Positions 47,703-59,959 of a stretch of DNA of 64,000 bases are shown here, in pieces. The DNA is taken from contig OW051471.1 in assembly GCA_932521025.1 (NCBI GenBank), positions 13,206,001 through 13,270,000 on the forward strand, written 5' to 3'. The translations under genes and the position numbers were made by a program. The notes beneath the pieces are model-generated. The model did not search any database and was not told the origin of the DNA. It saw only the letters and a list, made by a program, of their open reading frames with translations. Source of the stretch: Oscheius onirici. Taxonomy: Eukaryota > Nematoda > Chromadorea > Rhabditida > Rhabditidae. The stretch's first letter is position 1. Each line of letters opens with the position of its first letter.

Positions 47703-49270
47703 TTACGTTTGTTTCAGACGAAGGTTGTTTAGTCTGACGGGGCGTGATTGTGAAATCCTACGAACTGACCTTCGTAACTTGGACTGTGCCCAAAGTCGAA
47801 AACGAGACCTGGACTTGCTGCTTTGCTGCGAACTGATTGATGACGATGAAGAAAAGGATGTCTGAAAGTGAGAGGATGAGTCATTGAGCATATTTAACAA
47901 CTACCAAGTCTACATAGGAGAGATCAGGCGACGGTGGTTGATTCTTGACTGGGAGGTTACGGTAAAAGTAACCGTAAGTGTCAAGACTGTTCCTGAGAAG
48001 CGGAAAACGCTCAAATAAGTATGTGGTGAAGAATAATCGAACTCCTAGTGCTGCCACTGAAATTGGAAGTATTTTGATTTGAACTGTTGAATGACCCACC
48101 ACACCAAGAAAGACAAGTTCCCAGATCGAAAAGCAGCGCCCAGCCAAGCCAATAGGCCAGCAAATAACAGAACCGCAAAGTGACGCGTTCTTCTTTCCAC
48201 GTGAACAGACTAAAAGTGTTCTTTAGTATGTTTTTTTGGGGGAGAAGGATAAAAATACCTGTAAATTTTCTCCAAGACATCAACTGAGAATCGGAGGAGG
48301 TACTGTACAATCTTGGCCACTTCGATGACCAATTGGGCACCCGAGAGATTGAAAGATGGCTTGGGAAGATTCTTCCGCGGAAGAAAATATAGCCCAATCT
48401 TGATTCCTCTGAAGCTTTCTCATTGTTTTGGCATAAAACTGCATTCACTTTTTGGTTGCCAGATAGTTCAAGCCGAACTGAAGACTGAGCAGGAGAAGAA
48501 TCAACGTGGCAGTCCATTGTCTGTAGACTGAGTAGAAGAAGACCAGGGCAAAAGGCAGTGTTGAAAAAGCATCGTTCCACATAAGAATGTCATAAAAGGC
48601 GGCGGCAACCTCTATTACAGGATGCAGAAGATTGTCTGGAAGTCAGCTGAGTTTTGAACCAATGATTCGGGTTAACAGTAACCAGTTTTTTAGCCTAGGT
48701 TCAAAACTAATGCAGCCTTGAACTTGTCGTCTGATTTCCGAAAGAAATTAAGGATTCGTTTTATAGCACGCGTTTTTTACAACTTTCTCTTCTACCATCT
48801 GGTGAAACTATAAAACTGGTTGAAAGTGATCTCGAGAAGATGAAACTTTGAACTTTTACTGTAGAATGATTGTCTTCAATTATAGCATTAAAATTTGGTG
48901 AAGCGGTTCGATCAGCGTCAACAAACAATAAGTGTTTTTCAGCTTAACAAAACAACTTACAGCAGCGTTTTAGGTCTTTTTGAAGAGACAGCAGAGACAG
49001 ACTCTCTGTTCGACTCGAATCATTGGGCAATTCGCTCCTTGGAGTTTGCAGAGCGTCGGCAATGTCTTGGAAAAACGATCGGAGCTCGTCTTTTAGCCAG
49101 TCTGACGAGTTGGAGGATGTTGAACCTAAATGATCTTTTTTGATAGGCTTAGAAGAAAGCCTACTGATGGTCCGGGTATCTTCCTCTGCTTCGATGCCCG
49201 TCTCTTCTACACTGTCCAGACTGAAGTCATCGCCTTCTGGAGCTGGAGGAAAAGCCTCTCGGGGAGACAT
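47703..49270 (-). CDS. multi-pass membrane protein, possibly GRAMD4-like
   Basis: The first exon (49270 down to about 48966) is acidic, Ser-rich and cytosolic-looking (SPREAFPPAPEGDDFSLDSV, LKDELRSFFQDIADALQTPR). Next come NLLHPVIEVAAAFYDILMWN and FALVFFYSVYRQWTATLILL (membrane), LVIEVAKIVQYLLRFSVDVL, RFCYLLAYWLGWALLFDLGT (membrane), and ALGVRLFFTTYLFERFPLLR then RNLPVKNQPPSPDLS. A Ser/Arg-rich tail ends at 47703 or slightly further if a final intron is used. The YDIxxW plus paired-hairpin plan and the YLFxRFPxLR segment suggest the GRAMD4 family, but no GRAM domain follows. Tentative. Confidence 0.55.
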
Positions 49271-49271
49271 T

Positions 49272-50640
49272 CTGCAGAATTAGGTTTTGAACGAGTAGAA
49301 GAGCGACAAGAGGAAGGACCCCAGGTTAAATACTACAAGCCAAGTGACTAATACTAGTCGATAGAACAACCGGACCCATTTGCGAGAGGTGGCGGGAGGT
49401 GGTCTCAAAAATGATTCGGGATCAGGAGTTGGAGGTAATTGAGTCACGCGCGAAGAACAAGCGGAAGTTTGTAAAAACTGTAACTATGGAAGGAGTTTCA
49501 ATTATCTCTTTGTCTCGAAAACAGCCAAGCTTGTTGCCTAGAGAAACGGGCGTCACCGAGTGAGAAAACAAAATTATGGTGCTGATGGACCGAAAATTAT
49601 TAGCCAGCTTGTGCGCAAACGTCACAAACCAAAATATGGGGGTGATTGTGTGCGTGTGTTGTATTTCTCACATCGCGATCAAAATTCAAGGAGTTATCCA
49701 TGGAAAACGGGCATAATGTCAAGAAAGTGAATGTGTCGTGCGCCACGACCACAAAAACTGATTAAAGCTTGTAGAGCTGTCCACCCGCCCTTGGTTTGGG
49801 AAGAGAAGAAGCTGTCAGCTTGTTACAGCATGAGGGACGCCCCCTCCAAAAGAAATGTTAGGAAATTGTGACGAAATGCCCGGCGTTTGTCACTCAGACA
49901 GTCTGGATCAGTTTTTTTAGAAATAAAAGTTACTCTATTCCAGGCAAAAAGAGTGATCCTCACAAGAGGCGTAAAAATGCCGTTGTCAGTGTTTTTGGAA
50001 AAAGAGGACACAATGGCGCCGTTTTACTACAGACTGACCGGCGAAGGACATACTTTCTTGGAAACAAAAGAAATTCTTGGTTGGTTAACTCTGAACCTTG
50101 AAAAAATCAATGGGAATACTGCGAGAGGCGTGAATAGAGAGAGAGAGAGGTGAAATCTGTTCAAGATGGCCAGTTCGAGATAAGCAAAGGTCAGAGGAAG
50201 GAGTGAATAATATGTATTTTGGTCTAACTTGTGTCACTGGATGGGAGCAAAACTCTAAGACGGTACAAGCAAAGTGAAAAGATCAAAGTCTGGAAGCATT
50301 CTGCTGATGCAAAAGTATCTGCTTTCTAGCCATAGGAAATAGATGCTGACAAGAAGACGAGTTTCTCCGAATGTCAAGCAAAGAAGACATGGTCTAAAGT
50401 CTAGCTGACCGGAGCGCGCCGACTACGAAGGTCAAATGACCATGGAAAATGTCACATTTGCATGGGAATGAGTGCGTCATTTTGGGTCAGAGAGGTTTCA
50501 GTTTGCTGAGACTGTGTGATCCTACGTAGAGAAGAGATATAACTCGTTTCATGACTCTAGCTGCGGAACTGTCAGCAGGCATAAAGAGACTGTGCAGTAT
50601 CCGACGAGCGGGGAGCGGATTGAGGCCTTTAATCGGCCCC
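49272..50640. other. no gene recognised
   Basis: About 1.4 kb of intergenic DNA. Short ORFs overlap on both strands (for example 49868-50153) but none has a signal peptide, domain or splice chain that I trust. Confidence 0.4.
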
Positions 50641-50908
50641 GGTTGAAGGTTAACAGAGGAATCCACTTAGTATTATGTTTTTGAGGAAGTTGTCGAAATA
50701 AAAAACAACCGTATCTATGAGACCAATCTGATTTTTTTCCGAAGAACGAAAAACAGCCGTGAGAATATCATTCGCCTGACTGACAAGAACATATGCGAGA
50801 AACCGAACAGCGGGGTCTCCGAAATGGCGTTCAGGCGGAAAATAGAACATTCCAAAGGCAGGCATTGATAGAAAGGACAAAAGTTCGATTACAGTTCTTA
50901 TATTTTTA

Positions 50909-52243
50909 TTAAATGTCACTGTTTTCAAAGCCTTCCTGCCCCCAGCATGCCTGCTTGGAGGCCAATTCTTCTTCACTCAGAGGTACGTTAAAACTACAGG
51001 AACTTGTTGAGTATTGCTGTGAAGTTGCATAGACCAAAAGTGTCTGAAGATCGTTTTTCTCTGAAAAACTGTTAAGCTGTACCTTGCAGTCTGGAGTCAT
51101 CATTTTGCACATCATGTCGCCTTTGAAAGAGTGTCTGCCACAAAATTCACCGGAACCTATAATTACTTCAAACGAACGACCGAACTGCTGCTGAAGAAGG
51201 TGCTAAATTGGCTGATTTGTGATGGGACGCGTCTTTTAAAGAACCTGCATTTCGGTCGCAAAACGCTGTAAATTGGAACCGCGCCAGCGTTGACGGTTAC
51301 ACGGATTGTTTACTTGACACCTCATGAAGGATTCGAGCTCGCGATTGCAGCACTGGTAATCTGGAGATTCTTTGTAGTTTTGTTTGACTAGAAAAGCTAT
51401 AAAGATCCAGAAAGTGTACCAAAAGTAGTATCGTTCCCTACCCCTGTTTTTTTGCCAGACTATACAACAACCGCCTGGTGACGTTTGAGTGCAAGACAAC
51501 GTTGTTAACCACTCGGCCATAGACTCCTGTCACACCCGTATCGTCTCGTCACCCTTGGTTAATGGCCTCCCCGGAAAACGACTGCTTGCCAACTTTTAAA
51601 CCCTAAGTTCAATCTTTGAGGTACTCAAAGACTCTGACCCTATGAAAGCAGAGTTTGAAACATTTTTTGAGACGCTCTTCCTTCGAAAAAGAGGAAAAAA
51701 ATTTGCAATTGTGTTACGTCTGAAAAGAAGTAAGAGCAGCAAAGGTTTGCGAGCCGTCGCATATCCACATGACAAGAAAAACATATTGGCTGTGTCTTCC
51801 TGCATCTATAAGCGAAAACAAACAATTTACTGTCCTGATTTGTATAACATTTGCAACGAAGAGCATTTGTACAGGTGTTCCTCGGCTGAGGAGGGAACTG
51901 CAAGGCATGTTCTTCACAAAAAATGTCATTACCTTTAGGGGAAGTACTGGATACTTGCTACACGATCCTCCAGGAGTTCCCTGTGGAATTTGGACAGTAC
52001 TTTGTTGGGCATACGAAGCAGGAAACTGCCACCTGCTCTGAGAACAAGAACAATTTTAGTCAAGAAGAGGTAAACCTCTCCCCATTGACCTACACAGGAT
52101 TCAAAAAATGAAATAAGCGTGAAAACCTGGCCGTATCTGGCTCGCATGACGTGCGTAGACGGAGGATAGACTAGGAGGGAACTGGAAAAAGATCGAATTA
52201 TCTGCAACAAGACAGACATGCGTGTTCGATTATGATAAGCCAT
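50909..52243 (-). CDS. ground-like domain protein (hedgehog-related)
   Basis: Upstream exons (from 52243 or the ATG at 52219, MSVLLQIIRSFSSSLLVYPP) encode a signal-like start and a Pro/Gln-containing stretch; their joins are uncertain. The ground-like domain is clear: CCNRELESFMRCQVNNPCNR, RFATEMQ, then HLLQQQFGRSFEVIIGSGEF, FKGDMMCKMM, LLVYATSQQYSTSSC. It ends GFENSDI at 50909. Ground-like domains are secreted Cys-rich modules of the nematode hedgehog-related proteins. A SINE-like copy lies in the intron before the CCN exon. It neighbours the four-domain Hog gene on the same strand. Confidence 0.7.
51470..51690 (-). mobile_element. tRNA-derived SINE-like repeat, copy 3 (partial)
   Basis: Contains GTGACGTTTGAGTGCAAGAC, AACGTTGTTAACCACTCGGC, GGCCTCCCCGGAAAACGACT and CTATGAAAGCAGAGTTTGAA, matching the other copies. 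Truncated on the left. It lies in an intron of the ground-like gene. Confidence 0.7.
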
Positions 52244-52605
52244 CTGGAAAAATAAGAGATCTATTAGAGCTAGGTGAATTGGCCGCAGTCGAAGAACAAG
52301 GAGGATAGTTCAGGTTCTCCCTCTATTCGTCAAATGCTTGAATGCGACTGGTCTATATTTTTTTGCTACACTTCACAATTAGTGGTTTGTTCATGAAGTT
52401 TTGAGAAAGACGACGTTTTTTCGAGGCCACAAACTCACAGTTTTTTTTTAACAACTTTTCGTTTCAAGAAGCTCAATAGTCTGAGAGTGTCCAGTACATA
52501 ACTTTTTCTCGCCAAATTTTTGGAAAGGTCTCTCGCTCACTTTGCCTCTCTTTTTATCTTTATAATTCATTGTTGGGCTCCTTTCAAAAAGGACAATTAC
52601 ACAAA

Positions 52606-55600
52606 TCAAAACAGAGCTAAGCTCTGAGGAATCACCAGTTCATAAATTGCATTGGCTAGATCGGTAGTGAAGGGAAGCGTGACCTTCGCATCATTTGTTT
52701 CAAAAACAGAAAATGAAGATCGTAGAAGGTGAGCAAACTGAAACTTTTTAGGTAAAACTACTCTATTTTCTACCTCGAAAAAAGTGTTTTGAAGCTGGGG
52801 ATCCTTGACGTTACTGTAGCAGGAAGTCAAAATGCTGTTCACCACAATTTTACCAGAAGCCGTCAAAGGTGAATAAATACCAGTTTCCCTTGTGATGGTC
52901 AAGTTTTCAATCATGGCAAGAGTCCACGCGTTCTGAAAAAGTCTCTCTACCACACCTTTTTAAACAACCTCGTCGCGTACAAGTAGACAGTCTCCGATTT
53001 GTAGCTCCTCCGCAAAAACAGTGTCCTCAAATTGTGGAAGAATTGAATTGCCTGAAAATCTGCTTCGATAACATTCTCGGGATACTTGAACAGGAACTCC
53101 TCATGATTAGATGTTTTTCTGTCAACTTCAGTTTTCTTCCTTTCGCCGCGAAAGCATTGACGAAAACAGCTTCGGTATCTTCTTCTCGATGGAGCCAGAG
53201 AGTGACCGGAGAAAAAATAGTCTTGAAGTCTCTCTGGTCTTTTTGCATAGAAATCACAAACCTTTGCTCCGTCGACTGACAGTAAAAAGTCTCCAGTTCT
53301 GACTTCATCCATTCTTTTACGTCCTTCTGGTGTTGTCACCCACGCGTCTCTAGAGAAACATCCTCCAGCCCCACCACCACCACCGGAAGAACCTTGCTGC
53401 TGATTTTGACCATAACCGCCTGGACCCTGACCCTGTCCCGGGCCGAACTGTCCGGGACCAAACTGCCCCTGTCCAGGTCCAAACTGTCCGAATTGACCCT
53501 GAGGACCGAATTGTCTAAATATCAATCTTTCAGAAAAGCTGAGAAAAACCTACCCTGGACCAAACTGTCCCGGCCCAAACTGTCCCGGACCGAATTGAGG
53601 AGGTGCGAATTGCGGAGGCGCAAAATTGGGAACAATGTTCGGAAAAATTGGCTGAGGGAATGCTGCTGCGGATAGTGAGCTCAAACTTTCTGTTACTGAG
53701 ACTTGAACAATATCCGCCGAGGCGAATTCGAACGGAAGCGGCGGCTAAATTATTTTCCTCTATTGACCACACAAAATTTACCAAATAACTGGACTGGAAA
53801 GTCAGGACATGCACTCCGTTGATAGACAGCTTACAGTATCTATTTTCCTTTTCCTGTGTGGTCCAGACAAAGTCACTTCTGGACGTGACCGTCTCAAATC
53901 GGGTGTCAAAAACGCTTTGAATTGTTTGGGCGACTGCCTGAAAGAGATTATGAGTAATTGGGCCAATGCTTACTCGAGAAACTTCAGCATCGTGACGCTC
54001 ACTGTTCATATCTGTAGTTTTCAGCAATTGGTAGTGTAGACGTTGATGACAACAAGCGAATCCTGAACTGGGCTTTTTGACCAACTTTCTCTCTAACAAT
54101 AAGAACCTTCTAGACTGGTAATGTTCGTCTCATCACAGTCAACTTTCGACCTTTTTCCAATATCATTGTACTGATCCCAATGCATCGGATAAGTTTGAGC
54201 ATGAGACGGTGTGGCATAAACCATGATGTGATAGTCTCCTGCCTGGATTTTGCACATCGTATCGTCGGAATGAGATGAAAAGAAGAAGTCATCGCTTGCC
54301 ACAATGGCTTCCATCGTCGTGCCGAGCACTGTTTCAGCAGCGTTGCGAATTGCCTACAAAATGTTTTTTCCCTTTTCTTAAAGCTGCCTACCGTAGCCAT
54401 CTTTCGCCTGTCGGTCGGATTATAGTCTCTTGCTCCTTGAATTGATGTCATTGCTCTGTCGATTGCTTGGAAAAGCATCAGGTTGCAGCACCGTGATCCT
54501 AAAACGTTTACCAATATCTACCGTATTTCTTCTAATAGAAGCACCCCTGTACGCAATTACGTACGCATTTTTTTCGCGTTGAGGAAATTTTTTTCCAACT
54601 TTCCGATTATTTTTCCCATACAGACATCTCTGCTACCAAGGAAAAATAAAATATAAATTGAAAAATTATGTCTTCACTCCGAAAAAAATGCGTACGTAAT
54701 TGCGTACATGGGTGCTTCTATTAGAGCTTTTACCTGATCTATCGTCTGTGCAATGAGAGCCCATTGGAAAGCCAGCTCGATCTCCTTGTTTTTCAACAAA
54801 CAGTCGATTGTGTTTTGTAACTTGGATCAAGTCAGACTCTTTGGTTCCGTAAGGCTCGTTGCTGTTGAAAACGTTGAACCATTTTTCGTCTTCGGTCTTA
54901 CTCACATTGTACTGGAAGCTATTGAAGGTTAGATTTGAAAAACCTACCAATCTCTGCTGTGGGTTCTCGTAAACAAGGAAATGATGCTGGAGATGCTCAA
55001 ACTTGCAAACGTTGTCACCGATTTGATGAGTGACCACTTCTAAAGCTCCAGGAGAAATGATCACTTCCATAACGTGACCAAGAATCTGTTGTGTCTGTTC
55101 TTTAACCAGCTGAAGCTGAATTTCTAGAAAAAAATGTAGATTCCTACATAAGAGATGACTCCGAGTTTGGATCGGATCAAAGGGATTTTTTCCAAAACTT
55201 TCAAAACTTCGAGATAGAGCAAACCGTTACAGCACTTGTTTCCACCTCGGATGGAATGATTGCAATGGGTTCCAGACGGCAGGGACACTGTAAGTTTACT
55301 GCTAAATGTAAAACTCTCCTACCGTTACTGGCTTGCCTATGCTTTCTGAAGCCTTGGGCATTGGAAAAGGAGGATATTGGAGGAGTGACGAGGTTTCTTT
55401 CCAAGATGAAATCTTGAATCAGGTTGACTTCACTGTTGAGATGATTGAAAAACTGTTCAGAGTGTTGATCCATCACATTGTACTAAAACGATGCTTTAAA
55501 AAAATTTGCAGTCTGTAACCTGTACAGGGGTTTCGTACAAAAGGACAGAAACTTTTCCCATTTTGATCTTACAACTTCGTTTGTCTTTGTAGTGCGAAGA

Positions 55601-56164
55601 CGCCACAAACCTTCCCAAGCTACTGAAAGCCTCAAAAGAGGTTCCATACAACAACTGTGCTCTCTTCTGGGTTGCCTGAAGATTTTTTAGTGTCTCTATT
55701 TGAAACCGGGTCAGACCTTTAGTGTCTCCTCAAGAGTGCGATTTCTGGCCGAACGGAAAGCATTCGCGATAATCTTTGCTAATTTTTTGTCGCAGCACTC
55801 CTCTCCGAGAAAATGACGGATCTCTGGAAGCGATAACTTGTTTACATTGATTACAAATAAAAAGTATAATATTTTGTTGGATACCGGTGTAAAAGGCGGG
55901 ACATCTAAAAACTAATAGGTAATTGTAAAAGCGAATTTCGAAGGGATCATTGGCAATCTCACGCCTTCCTGAAAAAGGACGGAAAAAGAAGATACGACAC
56001 GATGCGAAGAAGATACGACTTTTTCATGTAAACTCACCTTTTGACATATTCAGAGGACAGTAAAATTTCCTCCTGTGTAGATTTCTCGCAACGGTTCCAC
56101 TGACAACTTGCCCTTTCGAAAATTCGATAAACGATAGAAATGCCAGAATTGTCCCAAAGTGCAT
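52606..56164 (-). CDS. hedgehog-related protein: four ground-like domains plus Hog (Hint) domain
   Basis: Start at 56164 (signal MHFGTILAFLSFIEFSKG). Four ground-like units follow: CCDKKLAKIIANAFRSARNR with SFEAFSSLGRF and SCKIKMG; CCNGLLYLEVLKVL with VCKFEHLQHHFLVYENP; CCNLMLFQAIDRAMTSIQG with MCKIQAGDYHIMVYATP; and ACCHQRLHYQLLKT with FETVTSRSDFVW and YCKLSINGVHVL. Then a Gln-Phe-Gly-Pro-Gly repeat linker. The Hint domain begins GCFSRDAWVTTPEGRKRMDE with Cys1, has LTEKHLI (TxxH block), ELQIGDCLLVRD, and TGIYSPLTASGKIVVNSILT followed by SCYS. Known Hog domains cleave themselves and attach sterol or adduct to the N-part. A 28-base intron (53234-53261) restores the Hint frame. Confidence 0.85.
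54521..54734. mobile_element. foldback element in the hedgehog-related gene (family A)
   Basis: Left end CCGTATTTCTTCTAATAGAAGC after TA (54519-54520). The right end is GCTTCTATTAGAGCTTTTAC. Arms pair over GTACGCAATTACGTACGCATTTTTTTC and GAAAAAAATGCGTACGTAATTGCGTAC. Same family as 12247-12528. It sits in an intron between ground-like units. Confidence 0.8.
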
Positions 56165-56339
56165 GGCTGGACGAAGAAAGTTGAAAATGTTGTCGCCGAC
56201 CTAGTCTGTCGGCTTCAGCTAATTTCTATTCATTTTCTGTCAATAGTTCCGCGCCGCGATTCCGGAGCGTTGCAATTATAAAATCCTTCAATCTAAAATC
56301 ATCAAAAAAAGCAGTTCTTATCCGTGGTGCCAAGAAAGT

Positions 56340-56998
56340 TCTCAGCCTTCGAACTATCCAACCTCTCCGAGTTATTACGAAAGTTCTAGTTCTTAGAATC
56401 ATCATTCTAGCCGTAGCTATCAAGGAAGCTCCCTGCCATGGAGCTAGACATGGCTCCGGGCCGTGCCGGAGATTCCGAGACCGGGCCCGGACCCCAGACT
56501 TGACCGTCGGACCGGGACCGGACCAAAAATGACCAAAAAATAAAGATGGTCATATTATAGTGCGTTTTAGCGCATTTTAGAACTAAATCAAAAATAATAA
56601 TATTGTTATATTTTGCTGACTTTTTTTTACTAAAAATGACGAAAAATACAGATTTTGGTCAAAAAACACCCCATTTTTCCAAAATTTCCCCGCGGGCCGA
56701 GGTTTTCAGGCCCGGCCCGTCAGCCATGTCTACATGGATCTATCCGTCCAGTTCTAGGCCATGGGATTATGAATCCAGTCCCCGCTACCAGGGCAGCTCC
56801 CAGCCCTGGTTCAATCCCAGCACACCTTCCTTTTATGGCAGTTCACGACCTTGGGAGGATCCTTCGAGTCCCAAGGGCAGTTCGTCGTCATGGAATTATC
56901 CAACAAGTCCCAGTTATCAGCAGGGCAGCTCCTCCTACGGGAATTACGACGCTACCACTCGTTTTCCCAAACTAACTATTAAGCGCTCTTTCAGATGA
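56340..56998 (+). pseudogene. Ser/Pro-Trp repeat protein gene, broken by a TA-flanked insert
   Basis: Plus-strand repeats with SS-x-PW units: SSQPSNYPTSPSYYESSSS and SYQGSSLPWS before the insert; YPSSSRPWDYESSPRYQGSS, QPWFNPSTPSFYGSSRPWED and SSSWNYPTSPSYQQGSSSYG after it, ending TIKRSFR at 56998. A TATA-like ATTATAAAATCC is at about 56274, but no ATG opens the first part, a TAG lies in frame near 56396, and the reading frames on the two sides of the insert (56447-56730) do not match. Probably once a low-complexity structural or secreted protein. Confidence 0.55.
56447..56730. mobile_element. 284-base foldback element with TA at both ends (family D)
   Basis: Ends GACATGGCTCCGGGCCG and CGGCCCGTCAGCCATGTC, with TA at 56445-56446 and 56731-56732. 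The GC-rich ends contain repeated CCGGG/GGGCCC blocks; the middle is A/T-rich with AAAATGAC repeats. Inserted in the Ser/Pro-Trp repeat gene. Confidence 0.8.
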
Positions 56999-57262
56999 TC
57001 AGGAGACTGTTGGTATGATTTCTACTTTCAGTGAACCCACTTTAAATTTCAGACAACGGACAACTAGCAAGCTTCAACTTTTATTTGCACTCTGAAGATG
57101 AGGAAATACTGGGAACATTGTTACATAAAAAGTCATGGCATGTTGACGGAGTATCGGTTAAAAGTCATGAAGTTGCACATTTTGGCAGGGTTGGAAAGAG
57201 AGGGGGGAATATTAAGTGACCAGATGACAACTTCAGGGGTAAAGCTTTTGTTTTGGGAGGGA

Positions 57263-59945
57263 TCATTTACAGATATCAACCTGTGTTGAGTTGGTGCAGG
57301 TTTGACAGACTACTTTGCAACACCATTCAAATTTACAATTGCACTTTGTTTTGGTCTCCATGGCGAAAGAGTTGTAGCCACGACCGCAACAGAGAGAGTC
57401 ACAGCCATCAGGACCATCAGAACCGCGTCTGAAAGAATTTTCGTCAAAATCTGTAATTATTAGTCTCACTTGCACATCCTGCCCTCAGTTCCCAGTGTAC
57501 CGGAAGATCTGTCCATTCTACAGTAGTCAGGTGAATCGTCTAAAAAGACCAGATCCGTTGGCAGCGCTCTCGATTTCCTCTTTCCATTCGGTCGCGTCTC
57601 TTTGGGAAAACTGTCAGCCATGAATTGCAAATTTCCTCTCGAATTGACCTATCAAAGAAGTAATATAGTAAAAGTTGGGACTACCTGAACACGAATGGCG
57701 TTTTTGTACTTGCTCTGAAGAAAATCGCCAACTTTCCTTATTGAAGGCAGTTGCATCCAGCAGGTTTTTAGATTACAAGAGCCAGAGACCCCATGACATT
57801 TGCATTTTGGGGACGTGTGTCTTTTCAGCATCTGAAAAAAGGAGAGCTATTAAATTTTCGAAATGGAAGTTTTGTTAAAAACGGTCAGTCTGAAACTACC
57901 ATAGGTCAACTAGGCCAGTGGCTGATCCAGAAAGAGCTCTTACCCGCACAAAAGTCAGTCCAGGACCTCCTGTACCGAAATCAGTTCTCTACAGTTCCCC
58001 CAGATCTGATACTCGAAAACAGTGATTTTGACGTTTGTTACTGGTTTTTTTTTGCAATATTACCCGACCATTATTTTGACGACCGGTTTTTAAGCAGCAA
58101 AAACGAAAACTGACATCAGAAGCGTGTTCAGGACCCTAGGAAACCCCCAGAATTTAAAAAACTAGTGTTTTTAAACCATTTTCCACATTTTTTACAGTTT
58201 TTCAGTAAGAAAATAAAATAGCAAAAGCAACCATTTACAGGCACCAAAAAGAACAATAGACTTCACAGTCGTGTTCAGGACCCTCGAAAACATTGGAAAC
58301 TAGAAAGCAAAAAACTTTTTTGTCGGCGGGGATCTAACCAACAACCCTCTGGTGACGTTTGAGTGCCAGACAACGATGTTAACCAGTCGGCCATGGGGAC
58401 CCGTATCGCCGCCCTGGGATTATCCCAGGAAAATTCATTGATTTTAACTTTCTATAAGTTCAAAGTTCTGTGCTATCAGAAAACTCCGAACCTATGAAAA
58501 CAGTGATTGGAAATTTTTTGAAAATTTCTCCTCGTGAAGAGCAAATTCCTTCCTTCAGAACTGCCATATGTTCCTTTACTCGTACTCTATGAAGGTTTGG
58601 TTTATGACCTCCCCGGAAAAACGCTAATTTTAACTTTTTACAAGTTCATTTTCTGAGGTATCAGAAACACCGACCCTGTGAGCACAGAGGTTGGAAATTT
58701 TTTGGAACAATCGTCCCTCGATGAGTAACAAGATTGTTTGATTTTTCGCATTGGTTACGTTGAATGCCGTGTTACAGCCTAAGAGATTAGAAAATTTTGA
58801 ACATGTAACAGGAAAATAAAGTTTTTTCTTCGACATGTTCTATGATCATGGATCATCTGTCGAGAGCGAACCACATCAGTTTTCCCGACTCAAAAAGGAG
58901 TATTGAAAACACGACTTACCCGTCTTCCGGCCTCATTGTTAAATCTGTTCATCAGTGACCGTCCCTGATCATTATCTCGTTTTGGATCTCTTTCCTTTTC
59001 ACGAATGTCAATGAAATTTCTAAAAGTTTCCTTTTCACCAGGCTTATTTCATATACAAACTTTGCAAATCTATAACCATAGTCAACATTGTCTCCACATC
59101 CTCCCCACGTGTAGTCGTCTGCCATGTTCTTCGGTCTGGCTTCATCAGAACATCCGCAAGAAGAAAGACTACCTGAAGAATAAAGAGTAGATGGATCTAT
59201 GCTCTGTTCTCGAGTGGCTCGACACTTCCGCTCAAAAAACCGTACCCTGTTTGCACCGGCGACCGATCTCGTGCGTCACTCCAGCTGACAGGATGGCATA
59301 CGTGAAGGCAGCTTCTTTGGTTCCTAGGAAACTAATAAAAAGAATGGCAGGAATTTACCGAGTTTGTGGACTGGACCAACATATCCAGATCCGAAAGGTG
59401 TAGAACAATTCCAGCGGTGAGCCTTGAACTGATGCTGACATTCCTGAAAATTTCAGGTTTGTCGTCGGAGATGACAAACAAAAAGTATAGTATTTTGCTT
59501 TTCAGCCCATAATGTTCAACTTGTTGAGTTTGTAGTCTGACTTTTTTTCTTAAGAATTTTCGGAAAGAAGATAACGAAATGCCGAAAAAAAAAGTAAATG
59601 GAAAATACCTGAATGGCGTTCTGTGCTCCAATACCTATCGCTGGCATGTGATCTTTGAACAGTTCACATATCCTAGCTTGACCTGGTGACAATCCTTTAA
59701 GAGAGCACATTGGTCGGGCGTTTTGACCAGCCAGGGAGGTGGACATTTGTGCCATGGACGACCTGACATGGTATCATTGTACATAAATTTTTTTAGTTTG
59801 TAACTATCAAACTCGGTCTTACATAAAAGGCGAAAAAGTAGTTAAAGTTCGGAACTTATCCAACAAAAAACACTCACCACCATGACGCGTCTATAACGGC
59901 TAACGTTGTCTCAAATAGAAGGGAAAGAAAAATAAGAATCCGCAT
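57263..59945 (-). CDS. Wnt family secreted signalling ligand
   Basis: Start 59945 gives the signal [20 protein letters not shown] then SWW. The next exon reads [20 protein letters not shown] then IGAQNAIQ; next [15 protein letters not shown]-type sequence; then [27 protein letters not shown] and [13 protein letters not shown]. After a long intron comes [16 protein letters not shown], holding the Ser that carries the palmitoleate in Wnts, then [19 protein letters not shown]. The last exon has [36 protein letters not shown] and ends VDICK at 57263. Cys pattern is complete as far as read. Binds Frizzled receptors. I cannot say which subfamily. SINE-like repeats lie in the long intron. Confidence 0.92.
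58060..58720 (-). mobile_element. tRNA-derived SINE-like repeats in a Wnt intron (at least two partial copies)
   Basis: 58243-58545 matches the other copies across the left flank, the tRNA-like core (GGCCGACTGGTTAACATC on the minus strand) and the right flank. 58060-58170 repeats only the left flank (GAAGCGTGTTCAGGACCC). 58595-58720 repeats only the right flank (TTTATGACCTCCCCGGAAAA, GAGCACAGAGGTTGGA). These look like nested or successive insertions. Confidence 0.7.
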
Positions 59946-59959
59946 TATGCGGTGAGACC

